The translations under genes and the position numbers were made by a program. From Cyclina sinensis (taxonomy: Eukaryota > Mollusca > Bivalvia > Venerida > Veneridae): a stretch of DNA of 64,000 nucleotides. The DNA lies in contig JAAONU010000014.1 in the NCBI GenBank assembly GCA_012932295.1, forward strand, positions 40,346,770-40,410,769, read 5' to 3'. The notes beneath the pieces are model-generated. The model was not told the DNA's origin and made no database searches. It was given only the letters and a program-made list of their open reading frames with translations. Of the stretch, positions 40,401 through 53,309 are shown piece after piece; within the stretch, counting starts at the first letter, position 1; every line of letters begins with the position of its first letter.

Positions 40401-42751
40401 GTTTATATTTCTTTGAAGACATGACTGTAGCAAACTAACAGCCATGAATATTTCTATAGTTTTAAGATATGCTTGGATTTGAGAAAGCCTTGTGAAAATA
40501 GCTCACATTCTGGTACTTAACAAAACAAGTTTATGTTCTCTATAAACTATAGAATGTTCTACTGCCGATTAACTATATTTCCCTTTAATGCGTTGATTGG
40601 TACTTGGGTGAAGAAAGTATCGCAACCAACCCTGCAATCTCCATAGAAAACCGCTCAAAATTTGGCATCAACGACAAAAAATGAGAGCCGACATGCGACA
40701 AACACTTTCACACTTCCGAGAAAATGCACATTTTATGAGCTTAAAGCATGTAAAGTTTGTGCTAATACTGAGAAATAAATTATTTTAGTTAGTCGAGGTA
40801 TTGATGCTATCCTGCTATTAAGTTGTTCACGGGGAATAATTTCTCTATCATCCAATCCATGCTAATTTGGCTGGAAAAAGAAAAGCACTAAAATCAAAAT
40901 TGCTTCAAGTTTAAGTGGGAAGTTTTTCTCAGAACAGATCAAAATTAAGAAATATTCATTTCAAAAATTCAGAATCACTTTCTAATGCATCTTTCCTAAT
41001 GCATCTTTTTTTTTCTTGCATTAATTTTCATCTTTGGAGACTTGAACTGTCTTGAGAAATCTCTGTCTATTTTTTTATGATTAAAAAGATAATAATTTTA
41101 ACATTTTACCGAAATTATGACTGGTAAAAAATGTATCGATGAAAAGGAAAGGGAGGGGACAATCGAGCAAACAAAAATCTAGTAAAAACTATGACAATAT
41201 TTTTAGCAATTGAACACACAAGTATGAGGACTGGAACGGTCAATGAGCAGCATGTCATATCAAACCAAATGTTAAAAAATGTCTGTATAGTAAACACTTT
41301 AACTAAAATTAATCATCTTTACAATTTACTATGCCTTGAAAAAATAAAACTCAGCAGGCTTATCTCCTTGGTGTTAGCAAAATGCAGGCTAACATAATCA
41401 AACAAAAAACTGTAGTCATTACAACCTTTTGCAAACTTTTCTGTCCATTTTTGTGTTGGTTACCTGTGAATCTAATATAATGAGTCAAACTTACATGACA
41501 TGATCCTAGGAAATACTGATTTCACCTTGGGGACTACTCAGTATCTTTTATGAGGCTAGCTCTGATTGGCTGTAATCATACATAACAGCAGGATGCATCT
41601 TAATAGTGTGCCTACCTGATTGGAAGCTACAGCTGCGACAGACTGACAGATGGCAGGCTGCCTTACCTTTGATGCCACAGAACATACATTGCAGAAACTG
41701 AACTGAGGTGATTCAATGTCACAGGGCATAATGACAAATAATCTAAATTTTATTGGATAGTACTTTTAAGTGAGGCATTTTATGACTACCAAAGTTTTAA
41801 ATATTAAAAGAATTGAGTCTATCCTTTACTCTGTGGTTGAAAAATAGCCTGTTAATTGTAAAATCATAACAACCAAACTGAAAGGTAATTATTACAGTTT
41901 TCATAATTATAAACTTTCATGAATATTGCAGCTCAAGTCAATTATTTAGCTGTGGTCTAAACTACCTAAAGTGTAGACTTTAATTGACTCATCTGAATAT
42001 GACTCTGATCTCCTGTTGTTGTTGTAGTTGTTTTAAAAGCTAGCCCTGATTGCAGATTTGGAATATATGGCAAACATAGTAACCCTCTTTAACTAGGGCT
42101 TTGCATGACAGTGAAATATCCTTACAAGAATAATGCTCTTTATTGGTACAGTCAGACAAATTGTAAATTTATATCCAATATGGAAAACAACCCATTATAC
42201 GATATTTTCAAATCATCCAGATTTGTTCCACTTTCGTAGCTTGGTTTATACCACCCTTTTTTTCAGTATTATTAGAAAGTCAAATATCAGCATTATGGAG
42301 TTGATTATGGACCACTAGACAGTAATGAAGATAATGAACTGTTCTATGAAACAAACCCAGAGGACATGAATCATACTGAACTTCAATTTATTCCAATCAA
42401 GCAGATTTCTCTTCAAGTAAAACCAGAGGGCCACAATCGTTTACTATACTCATCTACAGACACCCAGTGTTAACAAAAAGGTTCAAATAAAAAAATCTGT
42501 CGGAGAGACTAAACATGGAAAAAGAAAAGACTTTGAGCTAACTTCAAACATCCAGGCATGAAACTGAAAGGATCACACTAAGAAAATGCTTTGGTAATAT
42601 TTGAAAATAAGACAGCAACAACAGTTGAAAATTCAACAAATTATGTTTGGAGCTGAAATACAATTCTTCAAACTGTCAATGCATGGATCTGATCAGTTTT
42701 TTTTTTCTGAAGGACTGCACATTTTTTTAAACACCTTGTAATTCTTCATGC
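34436..42751. other. Long non-coding stretch
   Basis: AT-rich DNA with only short random frames and no RNA gene recognised. It includes a slightly CpG-richer patch at about 40560-40830. Confidence 0.55.
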
Positions 42752-42907
42752 CAAGCTACAGGTACTGTAGAAACTGAAGCGTTTCAAGCTACAGGTACTG
42801 TAGAAACTGAAGCGTTTCAAGCTACAGGTACTGTAGAAACTGAAGCGTTTCAAGCTACAGGTACTGTAGAAACTGAAGCGTTTCAAGCTACACAGGTACT
42901 GTAGAAC
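42752..42907. repeat. 33-bp minisatellite, four full units plus a partial
   Basis: Units start at 42752, 42785, 42818, 42851 and 42884 (the last with a 2-bp CA insertion and truncated). Copies 1-4 are identical. Each contains the quasi-palindrome CTACAGGTACTGTAG. Because 33 is a multiple of three, the minus strand stays open as an 11-residue repeat, but nothing else supports a gene. Confidence 0.95.
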
Positions 42908-43607
42908 ATCTTCATACTTCATGTACACCATAGCTTCTTTCAATCATGATACATTTGACTACATTTCAGTTTATTGAAATTGAAATAGAACTATGGTTTG
43001 CTTTAATTTTGGCAAAGAATGTCAGATCAAAGCAGGATAGCTATGCTATTTCCATTTGATTACTTTTTTACCACTAGAATATTTTCTGCCAACAGATTAC
43101 ATGGAATGCACTATCACTGCATGTTTATTTTGATTGAAACACATTAATCAAACACTGAGTCAATAGAAAATAATTGTATTTCCCATGATAAACAATTCAT
43201 TACGACCTTCTTGTACTGAATTTACCAGAATGAGTCATGATTTCTTCATTAAGGATTTCTTGTACCCTTGGTCAACCTCAGTGACATTCAATTAACATGG
43301 CAAATTAATATTACAAAATGACAAGAAGACTCATAAGCATGAACAAACTCAGAAATTTCATTTCCCATAATTCCCTGGTACAATATCCCAGAATTCTCTT
43401 GTAACAAGTCTCTTTTTTTGCCCATTTTTAGGCCAAGGGGAATTTTCATAAACATTTGCATATACTCAAATATTCTTGATATTTTCTAATAGCAAACTGT
43501 AATGAGCTTCAATAACCTTAGAGGAAAGACTAATTTATTAAATGACTCATTTATTAGGAGAGAGGAAGCTACCAACCTACGTAATGTTTTTGAAACACCA
43601 CCTGAAA

Positions 43608-43707
43608 AGTCCAATTATGACAAAAGGCCATGTGTGACAAAAGCCCAATTATGACAAAAGTCCAAATATGACAAAAATCCAGTAATAACAAAAGTCCGCT
43701 TATAACA
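43608..43707. repeat. Degenerate 18-bp tandem repeat
   Basis: About six copies of a unit resembling GTCCAATTATGACAAAA, with unit lengths of 16-19 and point differences. Confidence 0.8.
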
Positions 43708-44929
43708 ATGGATGTGACTGGGCCAACACAATTTTTACTTTCACTGAAATATTTAAAAAAAAAAATAAAAAAAAACTTGTAATGTATTACTTAAATGAGA
43801 CAATTAATAAAAAGTCTGTTTTCAAATTGCATTCATTCATTGTTAAGCATTGATTTAATTAACAGATTTTTAAAGAGCTTTTGCAACTCAGACCTCAAAA
43901 GAAAAGAGAAAAATTAATTCTAAAAATAGAACCTCAGGATCATTTTGTTGTTTTTTTGGTGGACGTCTGATTGCTTCTCTGTTAACTTCATACAACTGCT
44001 CATTTTATGGTTTGCTGCTGTAACATTGCCTAGCACAGTTACTTCAAAAGGCATAAAGACTTTACAATTCCATGTACCTCAGCACCATTTCTGCTTGTAA
44101 AACCACCACAGACACTGTGTCATTCACTGTTTGATCTTTTGCCTACAAGATGCTCTTGACTCATTAATAGAACACTTTCAGCAATTATCTCACTAACAGT
44201 TTTCCAAGCAAAGTTTGGTACCATTGTGCACTTTGCAATACTATGGAGACAAAGGGGAGACATATTGCAAAGTGTACTCCTATCATTTTTTGGCTCTTCC
44301 TTGACACCTTACTCCCTATTTATTTCCATTAACACTTCTTTGACCAGTTTTCAATCAATATCTGGTCAGTTTTTGGCAGTATTTTGGTCTCCCTTAGGAC
44401 TGAGGGCAGATGTTGGTCACTTGTGTAGGTGTGTCCAATATGAATTAGACTGACCACTGCCAACGGCAAAAGTCATCAAGGACTGGTGCTTTGTGATGGG
44501 GTATTACAGTCTAATGAAGTTATAAATAATCATGGAATAATTAATAGGCAGGGTGACTTAGTAATTGGGGGTAAATTAATGAAGAGCCCTTGCAAGCTAA
44601 CATCAGAAGACTTTGCTGCATGGAATTTGTCTTCAATGTCACAATATGTACATGTGACACATGTTTACTCAAGTAGAAAATAATGTCTAGATGTCTGTCT
44701 ACAGATAGCTAAATTAACTTTCTGTCCTATGGTCAAGATATTTAGGACAGTGTATAAGACATAATAACTTGATATAAATTTGATATTTTATGTTTTAGAT
44801 TTTATACTTCATGACAATAACTGATCACATGTGATGTTTGCTGTTTTTTGAAATCAATATAAATATTACACTTTTCTGGTTTAATTTGTTTAATTGAGAT
44901 TGATACTCTCTTACAGATCAAGTCATATC
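43708..44929. other. Non-coding stretch
   Basis: No gene was recognised. A short inverted repeat (GTGCACTTTGCAATA at 44226-44240 with its near complement at 44263-44277) could form a small hairpin. Confidence 0.5.
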
Positions 44930-45125
44930 AGGAAGGCAGTTTACCTTCTAAACTTTTCTGGGAATGACCAGTATGAGACACACACTAATTCTCAAGAAAC
45001 AGGCAAACTTTTTACTTAAATGGTAATGCTTGGCAGTGGGGTTCAAACCCATGACATTTAATCAGTGAGAAGTTATGTGATGTTAAATGAGCAACTTAAC
45101 CACTCAAACATGGAGACTTTTGTAA
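44930..45125 (-). repeat. tRNA (Ser/Leu-type)-derived SINE-like repeat, antisense
   Basis: On the minus strand an A-box-like GAGTGGTTAAG (about 45093-45105) is followed, about 55 nt on, by B-box GGGTTTGAACCCC (about 45038-45051). The anticodon-region spacing is too irregular for a working tRNA gene, so a SINE or tRNA pseudogene is preferred. The 3' boundary is uncertain. Confidence 0.55.
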
Positions 45126-45224
45126 CTGCAGTTTTCTGTTTGATTGATGACCATTTTAAACTCTATTTACAGATATTTGAGCACACTACTACAAAAAAAT
45201 TCTGGGTTACTTAAAGAAAAGGGA

Positions 45225-45290
45225 GCTAGTGGAGTAGTGGGATTGTGGGAGGGAGGAGGGGTTTGGTAGGGGGGGGAATGTTCAGAAGGC
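45225..45290 (+). repeat. G-rich purine tract
   Basis: GGGA/GGAGG-rich run ending in eight consecutive G (about 45271-45278); low complexity with possible G-quadruplex. Confidence 0.7.
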
Positions 45291-47738
45291 ATTTCAAAGG
45301 AGAAACATAACACAACAATTTATTACCTCTTACATCCTGCAGTCTTTCTTTGCATGGGGCTTGACTCCTGAGAAAATGTAGCCAGGTAACTGCTCAACAT
45401 GCAAGCTAGCCAAGTTCTATACCTAGTGCATGACACATTTGAGGTATGCTCCAAGAGGTACCTGTGATAATCCTTTTTAACCAAGAATGCCAATTTTCTT
45501 GTACATTCTAGTATTAAACATTTAAACTGCATAAATAATGACAAGTACAGCCATGTTAAGATGCTCTGAAACTGTGCATAATTGGAACAAATTACCCTGC
45601 ATTCCAATTTTAATGACTATTAAAATCAAATTTTCGAAAATTATGTCTTAATCTTAAGAAAATGAATTTTAGAATAAAATGCCAAGTATTAAATGAGAAC
45701 AAATCTCCTACAGAATTTCAGACTGTCTCTCCCATTAGTGTCATTTATTTCAATCAGTGGTATATAATTGTCCAGATTTTTCTTTAATTATTCCGAATGG
45801 GACTGAAGTGCCATATTTAGTGAATAAATCTATTGTAAAATTGGTAGATTTTGCAGCTCTGTGATTTCCATGCATGTTAATGTATCAGTTCTAGTCTCTT
45901 GACTTTCATTTTCATTTATGACATCATTAAGTCGCCCATGTGAAAATCATGTGACATCATCCACAGAGTTAGAATGACCTCAGAGGGTGGGGCTGACATT
46001 TATGGGGTTACATACATCTTACATGATTCTGCTGTATGTATGGAAATCCAATTCTAATAAAAATGAATGAAAATATATATCAATAATATACTGAAGTTAA
46101 ACCTGCAATTCAATTGTAAAGTACCATGAAACAGATACGTACCATCAAACAGACTGTGCCAAAGTTGTTTTTCTTAATGTTTTTTTTCTTTCTGTTTTTT
46201 TCATTGTTCTTTACATATTATGTTTTAATCATGAATCATTTACAATGATTTTTTTTTTACAAAAATCTAGATTCTTTCATAAATACTTACTGAAACCATT
46301 ATGACAGCAAAATTATGACCGTGTAATTTATAATCGCTCATGCAAACCATACAATATCAAGGATTCAGCACATTCAATTAACTTCTCTTACTTTCAAAAA
46401 ATAGTTGCTGTATTTGTTTTAAAATTCTTCTCCAAGAACAAGAAAACACTTTTTATTTGGCCAGTCTGAATGTCCATATGAATACCAATTGACGTTATTG
46501 TCTTTCTCATGGTCTAGACACTACAGCCATTTATTATCCTTTGGGAATAATATTTCTCCAAGTCAACGCCTTGTGAAATTAAATCTTAAAAAATACACCA
46601 TGCCTTGTGGTTAATGCAAAGGAATCTGTCTCTCTCATACCACACGCTTGTCAATTCTGAAAATGAACATACTGCTAAATTTTCTTGTAATGTGCAAAAA
46701 TGGTGTTGGTCAGAGTTTCCATCTTCTACAAATGTCTGACCATAGGACGATTTATTTATCATGCCTTACAGATGAATAGAGGAAATCTGTGAATTGCTAA
46801 AGTCTGCAAATACATTTTGTATAAGTTGCTTTGCATTGTAGATTAACCCCAGACCAATTTACAAGAGGTTTAACGTAGTTTATGATTTAAGTATTAGCTT
46901 GTTTTAAGTATCTTACTCAGTTTTCAAAAGTTTCTGCTCCCGTTTTAAGTGTAACAGACTGTTTAAAGAAATCAGGGTAACTTTGCCTGGAAGGGAAATT
47001 CTTCTCAAAGACAACACTAGACTATTATGAGATAGTAATTGCAAATGTGAGTTGATTTTCAGGGAAATTTACCTCATAGTATCTAATTTGAAACTAAATT
47101 ATCTTCTTTACCTTTTTCTCTATGTGTCTGCAATTATATCTTCATTAGTCAAAATAGTCCACATTGTCACATTTACAGTTTTAATAGAGCTGGTTAGCAG
47201 GGTAAGTCGGTAAAAAAAAGATTCAGGAAGTTCCAACTTAAATTTTAATTACTGCCACAATTCAAAAATTGCGTCTAGTTAATGATACGGATGAAAAGAG
47301 GTAACTTTGAAATAATTCTTTAAAATGGTGCAAATTATGTCTTAAGTTTTAATTATAGTCTGCACAAAGCTATAAGAGCTTGAAAAGGATTTCTTAAACT
47401 TCAGTCTTAAATTTTAATCATTTTCCAACATAATCAGTTTTAATTTCAGTATGTGGTGAAGCTAGTACTGAAAAGTATAAATTACTTCTAAGTTTTGCCT
47501 CTGGTTACAGCAGAAAAATTGCTTAACAGAAGAATGAAAGTAAATGATGCATTACAGAGAAAGACTTGCAAAATGCCAGTCTAAATTGTTCTTACTTAAT
47601 GAGTTACAGCTAAAATGCCATCAGGTAAGCCATGACAGAATGAAGTTGTATAATGTGACATGAATATAGTCTTTGGTCACTACAATACTTTTAGCAAGAA
47701 ACCAATGATGCAATACAATAAAATTAAGCCATTTAAAG
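45291..47738. other. Non-coding stretch
   Basis: AT-rich DNA, no gene or RNA recognised. Confidence 0.5.
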
Positions 47739-48828
47739 AAAACAAGAGGGCAATGATGGCCCTAAAACACTCACCTGATTTTCACTGCTAAAGTTACAAG
47801 TAATGTTACTGGTTGTTAAATTTGGGTGTTCGTTGTTCGCAAGTTTGAATATTAGTTTGCAATAAATTTGAAGACTCTGGGTGTAATGGTACTCAAATTT
47901 TTGAGCAGAAATAGTTTTATTCTCTGTGAACTTTACCTTTGACCTACAGATCCCAAAAACAATACGGCTCTTCTAATATAGTTACCCTATGAAGTTGGAA
48001 GGCTCTGGGTGAAATGGGGCGGGGTAGAGGTCTTCTACATACAATATATCTTTAAAGCTCTATGCCATTTGGTTTCTGATGTGAACATTTTTAAACTTTT
48101 TCCTATATAACACTATGTAAACAAGTGACCCCCAGGGCAGGGCCTATTTTGACCCAGTTGCTATGATTTGAACAAACTTAGTAGAGATCCACTAGACAAT
48201 GCTACACACCAAATATCTAATCTCTATAAGCCTTGGGGTTTCTGACAAGAAGATTTTTAAAGTTTTACCTAAATAACTCCATGTAAAACATGTGACCCCT
48301 GGGTCAGGGCCCTTTTTAACCCAGGGGCCATGATTTGAACCAGCTTGGTAGAGGTCCACTAGACAATGCTGCACACCAAATATCTTAACTCTAGGCCTTG
48401 TGGTTTCTGACAAGAAGATTTTTAAGTTTTCCCTATATAAATCTATGTAATATCAACTGACCCCTGTGGTGGGGCAATTCTGACCCCAAGGCCATCATTT
48501 GAACAAACTTGGTAGAGGTCCACTAGATGATGCTTCATACCAAATATCTAAGCTCCAGACCTTGAGGTTTCAGAGAAGAAAATAACTTTTAAAATCTATT
48601 TTTAGCTCCAGTGACCCAGAAATGCAATGGACCAGAACTATTTGAACACTCTTGGTAAAGCTTCATGCAAGGAACATCTCAGGCAAGTTTCATTAAATTT
48701 GGCCCCGTGGTTTGAGAGGTTATGTTATTTGAATGAAAAGTTGATGACGGACGGACGGACGGATGGACAGACAAAGACCAATAACAAAAGCTCACCTTGT
48801 GCACATTGTACTCAGGTCAGTTAAAAAT
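47739..48828 (+). mobile_element. Pearl/HINE-like non-autonomous element with a 165-bp tandem core
   Basis: It starts AACAAGAGGGCAATGATGGCCCT (hairpin GGGC...GCCC), followed by a core in which GTAGAG(A/G)TCCACTAGA recurs at 48181, 48348 and 48512, with a degraded copy at about 48025. Each unit also contains TGACCCC, GCCATGATTTGAAC-AACTT and GGTTTCTGACAAGAAGATTTTTAAAG. After the core comes GACGGACGGACGGACGGATGG (about 48748) and a 3' hairpin, GCTCACCTTGTGCACATTGTACTCAGGT. Tandem core, GACG microsatellite and 3' hairpin match bivalve pearl/HINE elements; the name is inferred. Confidence 0.75.
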
Positions 48829-48935
48829 GCTTAGGAAAATCAAAGACTCACAGGAAAGCATTTTGACAGTACAGACCTGTCACTCTATATATTGGCTAAT
48901 ATAGACCTTAGCTAGATAAATCAAAACAAAAAACA

Positions 48936-49178
48936 TTCAGTTGAATGCCATGCTCCCTCCCCCACCAGGTGGGAAGGGGGGAAAGTACTGACCTTTGACC
49001 CCATGACCTCTAAGCAGGTCTGCAGTGTAGAGTTTATCAAGGTGCAGTTAATGGAGGCTGTAGGTGGAAGGACTTCCGTGTTATGGTTCAAGTTAAAGTA
49101 ATGTGACAACCAAACAAACAGACAATTAAACAGACAGACAGACCAAAAACAATATGCTCCCTCTGGGGGCATTAAACA
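48936..49178 (+). repeat. Related dispersed repeat, short copy with hairpin 3' end
   Basis: The 5' side has ATGCTCCCTCCCCCACCAGGTGGGAAGGGGG. The 3' side has AAACAAACAGACA and a second CAGACAGACAGACCAAAAAC tract leading to hairpin TATGCTCCCTCTGGGGGCATT (49153-49173). The 3' end is nearly the same as at 6499-6548. Confidence 0.7.
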
Positions 49179-52100
49179 CATAAGCTAAACTGGAATTTTG
49201 GCAACTTTTGAATTATCAGAGTAGCATTTTTACTCTGTAAGAGGGACTCGAACAGTCAGTAATATTACAGTGAAGCATAAGGAATATTTTATCATGGTAA
49301 CAAGACAATTGAATTCCCAGGTATTCCTAAGTTTTTCATTTTTGAGCATCATCAAACAAGTAACATTTTGCAAAAAAAACAAAACAACAACATTGGAAGA
49401 AACATACAGCAAGTTAAATGAATTGTGACTGAGCATTTTGAAAAACTAAATAGAGGAAATAGCAAGCCAAACATAGGCTATATAAAGCCTCGTGGGGCAA
49501 TGAAAGACCATTATAAAATACTTTAAATTTAATATTGCAGAAATATTCTCTTCCTTATCTTTTGATGTAACTGATAATCATCAAAATGATGTCCATAGCC
49601 TCTTTAAAAATACCAACCCTCATTTTAATATAACAATGAGATGAAACAATCGTACTTGTGACATTTCATGAAATGGCATATGGGCCTCTGCTACACACTG
49701 CTGCTGCCATAACACTTTGCTAATGTTTGTGGTATTTATGGTGATTTATTTCCTTTGTCATTTTTGAACATTATCAATTTGATTGGCAAAACCAACCTGT
49801 CTACAACAAGAGAGTAGACCATGAACTAACTGCATAGTCTACACTGACCAATCATTGTCCTATTGGTCCATAATGGTATGATGTAAAAAAAGCAAGGTTG
49901 TTAAGTACAAGCTAAAACAAAAACCTATCATTTGCTGAACATAATTTGCTGAACATAATTTACCAAATTATTGTAATCTATGTGAAGTGTTGATTCCATA
50001 AAATTTTCAAGACTTAGATTTTTTACATGAACTTTAACTATATATACAGATATTTGAAATAGTTTAAAGCATGCTTAAACTCTGCACAATGTTGATATCA
50101 AAGCTGTGCTCTTCTAGAAAACAATTAATGTAAAACTTTCATGGCATTTTAATTAATCGAGGCCCTTCTTATCAGGTAAACATTCTCAACATATAATGAG
50201 GGCACAAGGGGTCAGTGGGTATCAACCCATTTTCCAGATAAGAACTAGATAAAGGGGAGATTTAGGGGCAACACATGTGACCATAAGTTGGGGTTTATCT
50301 GGACAGAAAGGTCTAGAATTACAAACATTTAATTGGATTTGAAGTATGCACATATGGTGTATACTTAGGAACAAATAAATGTATTTGCAACAGAAAAAGA
50401 AGGCCAACCACAAGCCATAAACGTATCTGACAATAGAGGGATATATTTAAACTTGAAATTTATTTGCAGTCTTTGTACTGATTTATTTTTTTATGCTTAT
50501 TTCTATTTATTGATACTTGTATATTTCAGACAAAGTTCAAGAAAAATATGAAGTAAAGTTACGCTATTAAGACTACTTCAATATTTCAAAATCATATAAC
50601 ATTAGTAATTTTAAAGAACCAAAGCTTCAAATTCAGAACAAAAAAGGGTCTGCTATTATACTGACAGATTTGTAGTGAAGACCACTTTTTTCTGGATTTT
50701 TTTTTTCAGCTGAATGTTTTGTTTTTTTGTTTTTTTCAAAAATCAAGAATCAGACCCAAATATTTCTGAAAGTTTTCTCTTTAACATTTAAAATGGAACA
50801 AATTATAGTTTTACAAAATAACTATTTCATGGTAGAGAATTAATTAAGTCATTCAAAATCTGGTGACATTTAAAGAAAAAACCAAAAAAAAAACAATATT
50901 TTACAACCACCATATAAACATGTCTAGTGCAGGCAATGGCTAGCACAATATTAACCAAGAATATTCATCTGACTGCTTCAGTCAGTTTCCCATAAACCTT
51001 TCCACTACTGTCTGTCATCCCCAAGAGTGATAGGCACAAAACTATACATTGCCCACATTTCCCTGGACAATAACTCAGGCTTCACACTCCATACTGACAG
51101 GAACAAAATTATTCCAAACATGTTTTGTCCTTCAAAATGTGACTGGTCATAATGGAAAAATACTTGATCCCTAAAACTGACCACATAAACATGTCAGAAC
51201 ATTGCTGAATTCACAGAGCCCTCATACTGAATATATTTTGCACATTTTGGAAACCCATTTGTCAATAGTTTTGACAAATGATAGCAAGTACAGGAAATGA
51301 CAACATTCAAGCCCAACAGCAACAGGCTATATTATATCTATTTCCAATCAAATAATTCTTTTGATCTTGTATGTTTAAAAAAAAAATTAAACAATTTTCT
51401 TTTACCTTAATGCCTCATATGTAATGGATATAGAAATTCTGTTTGGCAGAAATGGTTTCAATTCATCAGACATATATGTATGCTACTGAATTTTCAATTC
51501 AAATATTCACTCTCCCACTGAGGAAACTATACATCATATCTTTACCCCAAAAAAATCAGTTATAAATACTTGTGCAGAAAGTGCTTTTTTTTTTCTTCTT
51601 TTTTTCAGCCTGAAGAGCTACAAGAATACTCTTCAATGAAGGAGACAAAAAAAACTTTGCATATGCATCCTGATGACAATAAGGATGACAGCAATGGGAA
51701 TAAATATATCTCTTGCCGCTGATTACATGCCTTTTATCTTGATAAAAGGTCTGTTATCTTCTAAATATCTAAAATACACCAACAATATTCTACTGTATAT
51801 CATTCTGATTATTGCAGATAGCAAATGGCCCATGTGAACACATAAGTAAATTTCCAAGGCATACAATCTGGGTAAATATTTACCTCAGAACTTAAGAGTG
51901 AATCTGATTCCAGAAATACACTCAATTCTGTTTCACTGCTAGTTAATTCTGTCTTGCAATTTTTATCAGAAACTTTTTTTTTTTTTAAAATTTAAGTGTT
52001 AAAAGAGAAATATATATGCAATTCAATGACACATTCAATAGCAGAAATAGATTAAGCCATGACTACAATTATTGCAACATGAAAGTCTAAACATTATTTT

Positions 52101-52698
52101 ACTGAATACTTTATAGATCAACATTGGATACAATTGTGCAAGCTTTCATTTTTCTACACAGTAAAGATATCACTTTAATTGTTGATTCTTTAGGTGCACA
52201 GAAAGCATAAGATAGTAAAAATGTCAACTTTGTACTAAACTTACTGGGATGATGAATATCACTTCTAGAAAGGCAGACTATCAAATCACCAAGACTTTAA
52301 TGGAAGTATATAGACTCTGTTACAACTTGATATATTTGCTTCAAGACTTTCCTCACTGTTAATCTTCTATGTGTCTGTTTAAAGCTGAAAAAACAACAAC
52401 AGCACATTTTCAAATATTTACCATAAGTATCCTAAGTAACTAATAAGTTATATTTTCTTTTGACATTTCTAAGAACAGTTCTGTAATTGTATTACATTGC
52501 TTTTAACATTTAAAAAGAGTAATATTTAGAAATTACATTACAGCAATTAAACAAATTCATTTGAACATTTGAACACATGAACATCTGAACACATGAACAT
52601 TTGAATAACATCATCATCATCAAGTTCAACAATACATCAAGCAAAACTAATACAATTAAACCTATATTACATTTGAACAAGAACTGTCACTGTAAGAT
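49179..52698. other. Non-coding stretch
   Basis: AT-rich, no gene recognised. It contains a 16-bp duplication, TTTGCTGAACATAATT (about 49932-49965), and a minisatellite-like GAACATTTGAACACAT run at about 52558-52608. Confidence 0.5.
52558..52608. repeat. Short GAACATnn tandem repeat
   Basis: Alternating GAACATTT, GAACACAT and GAACATCT units of 8 bp (higher order 16 bp). Confidence 0.8.
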
Positions 52699-52701
52699 GA
52701 T

Positions 52702-53234
52702 TATGCCCCCGAAAGTGGTGCTTTGACCTTTGAGCTGAGAACCAGTCATTAAGGGGTCAAGGTCAAATAAATATAGGTCAGTGGGAAGGTCTTGTCCAAA
52801 GGGGTGTTGTGTCCAAGTATGAAGTAAATCCAGTTACTAATAAGGAAGTTATGGGCAATGTTAGAGTTTTTGGACAATTGAATCTTCAAGGTGAAGGTCA
52901 TTCAGGGGTCAAGGTCAAATAAATATACTTCTTTGGGAAGGTCTTGTCCAAAGGGGTGTTGTGTCCAAGTTTGAAGTAAATCCACTTACTAATAAAGAAG
53001 TTATTCCCAATGTTAAAGTTTTTGGACAATTGGATCTTCAAGGTAAAGGTCAATTAGGAGTAGAGGTCAAATAAGTATAGGTCAGTGGAAAGGTCTTGTC
53101 CAAAGGGGTGTTGTGTCCAAGTATGAAGTAAATCCACTCACTAGTAAGGAAGTTATCGCCAATGTTAAAGTTTTCGGACGGACTGAAGGACTGACAGAGG
53201 GACAGTTCAAAAACTATATGCCTCCTTTCGGGGG

Positions 53235-53240
<6 letters not shown>
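52702..53240 (+). mobile_element. Pearl-like element with 152-bp tandem core and short inverted ends
   Basis: The left end TATGCCCCCGAAAG (52702-52715) is inverted at the right end CTTTCGGGGGGGCATA (53225-53240). The core has three units of 152 bp: GGGGTGTTGTGTCCAAGT recurs at 52801, 52953 and 53105, with AAGTAAATCCA and GGAAGTTAT-like segments. Each unit carries GGGGTCAAGGTCAAATAA or a variant. It ends GGACGGACTGAAGGACTGACAG and then hairpin TATGCC...GGGGGGGCATA (53217-53240). No coding capacity. Confidence 0.8.

Positions 53241-53305
<65 letters not shown>
53239..53305. repeat. (TA)n microsatellite
   Basis: About 33 TA units directly abutting the 3' end of the 52702-53240 element. Confidence 0.95.

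Positions 53306-53309
<4 letters not shown>

Noticed and set aside
42746..42943. Minus-strand frame encoding an 11-residue Ser/Phe/Arg repeat
   Set aside because: Product of the 33-bp minisatellite unit length being divisible by three.
45038..45105. Functional tRNA gene on the minus strand
   Set aside because: A- and B-box-like motifs are present, but I could not fold proper acceptor and anticodon stems; a SINE or tRNA relic fits better.
53113..53307. Frames with Tyr-Ile repeats on both strands
   Set aside because: Translation of the (TA)n microsatellite.
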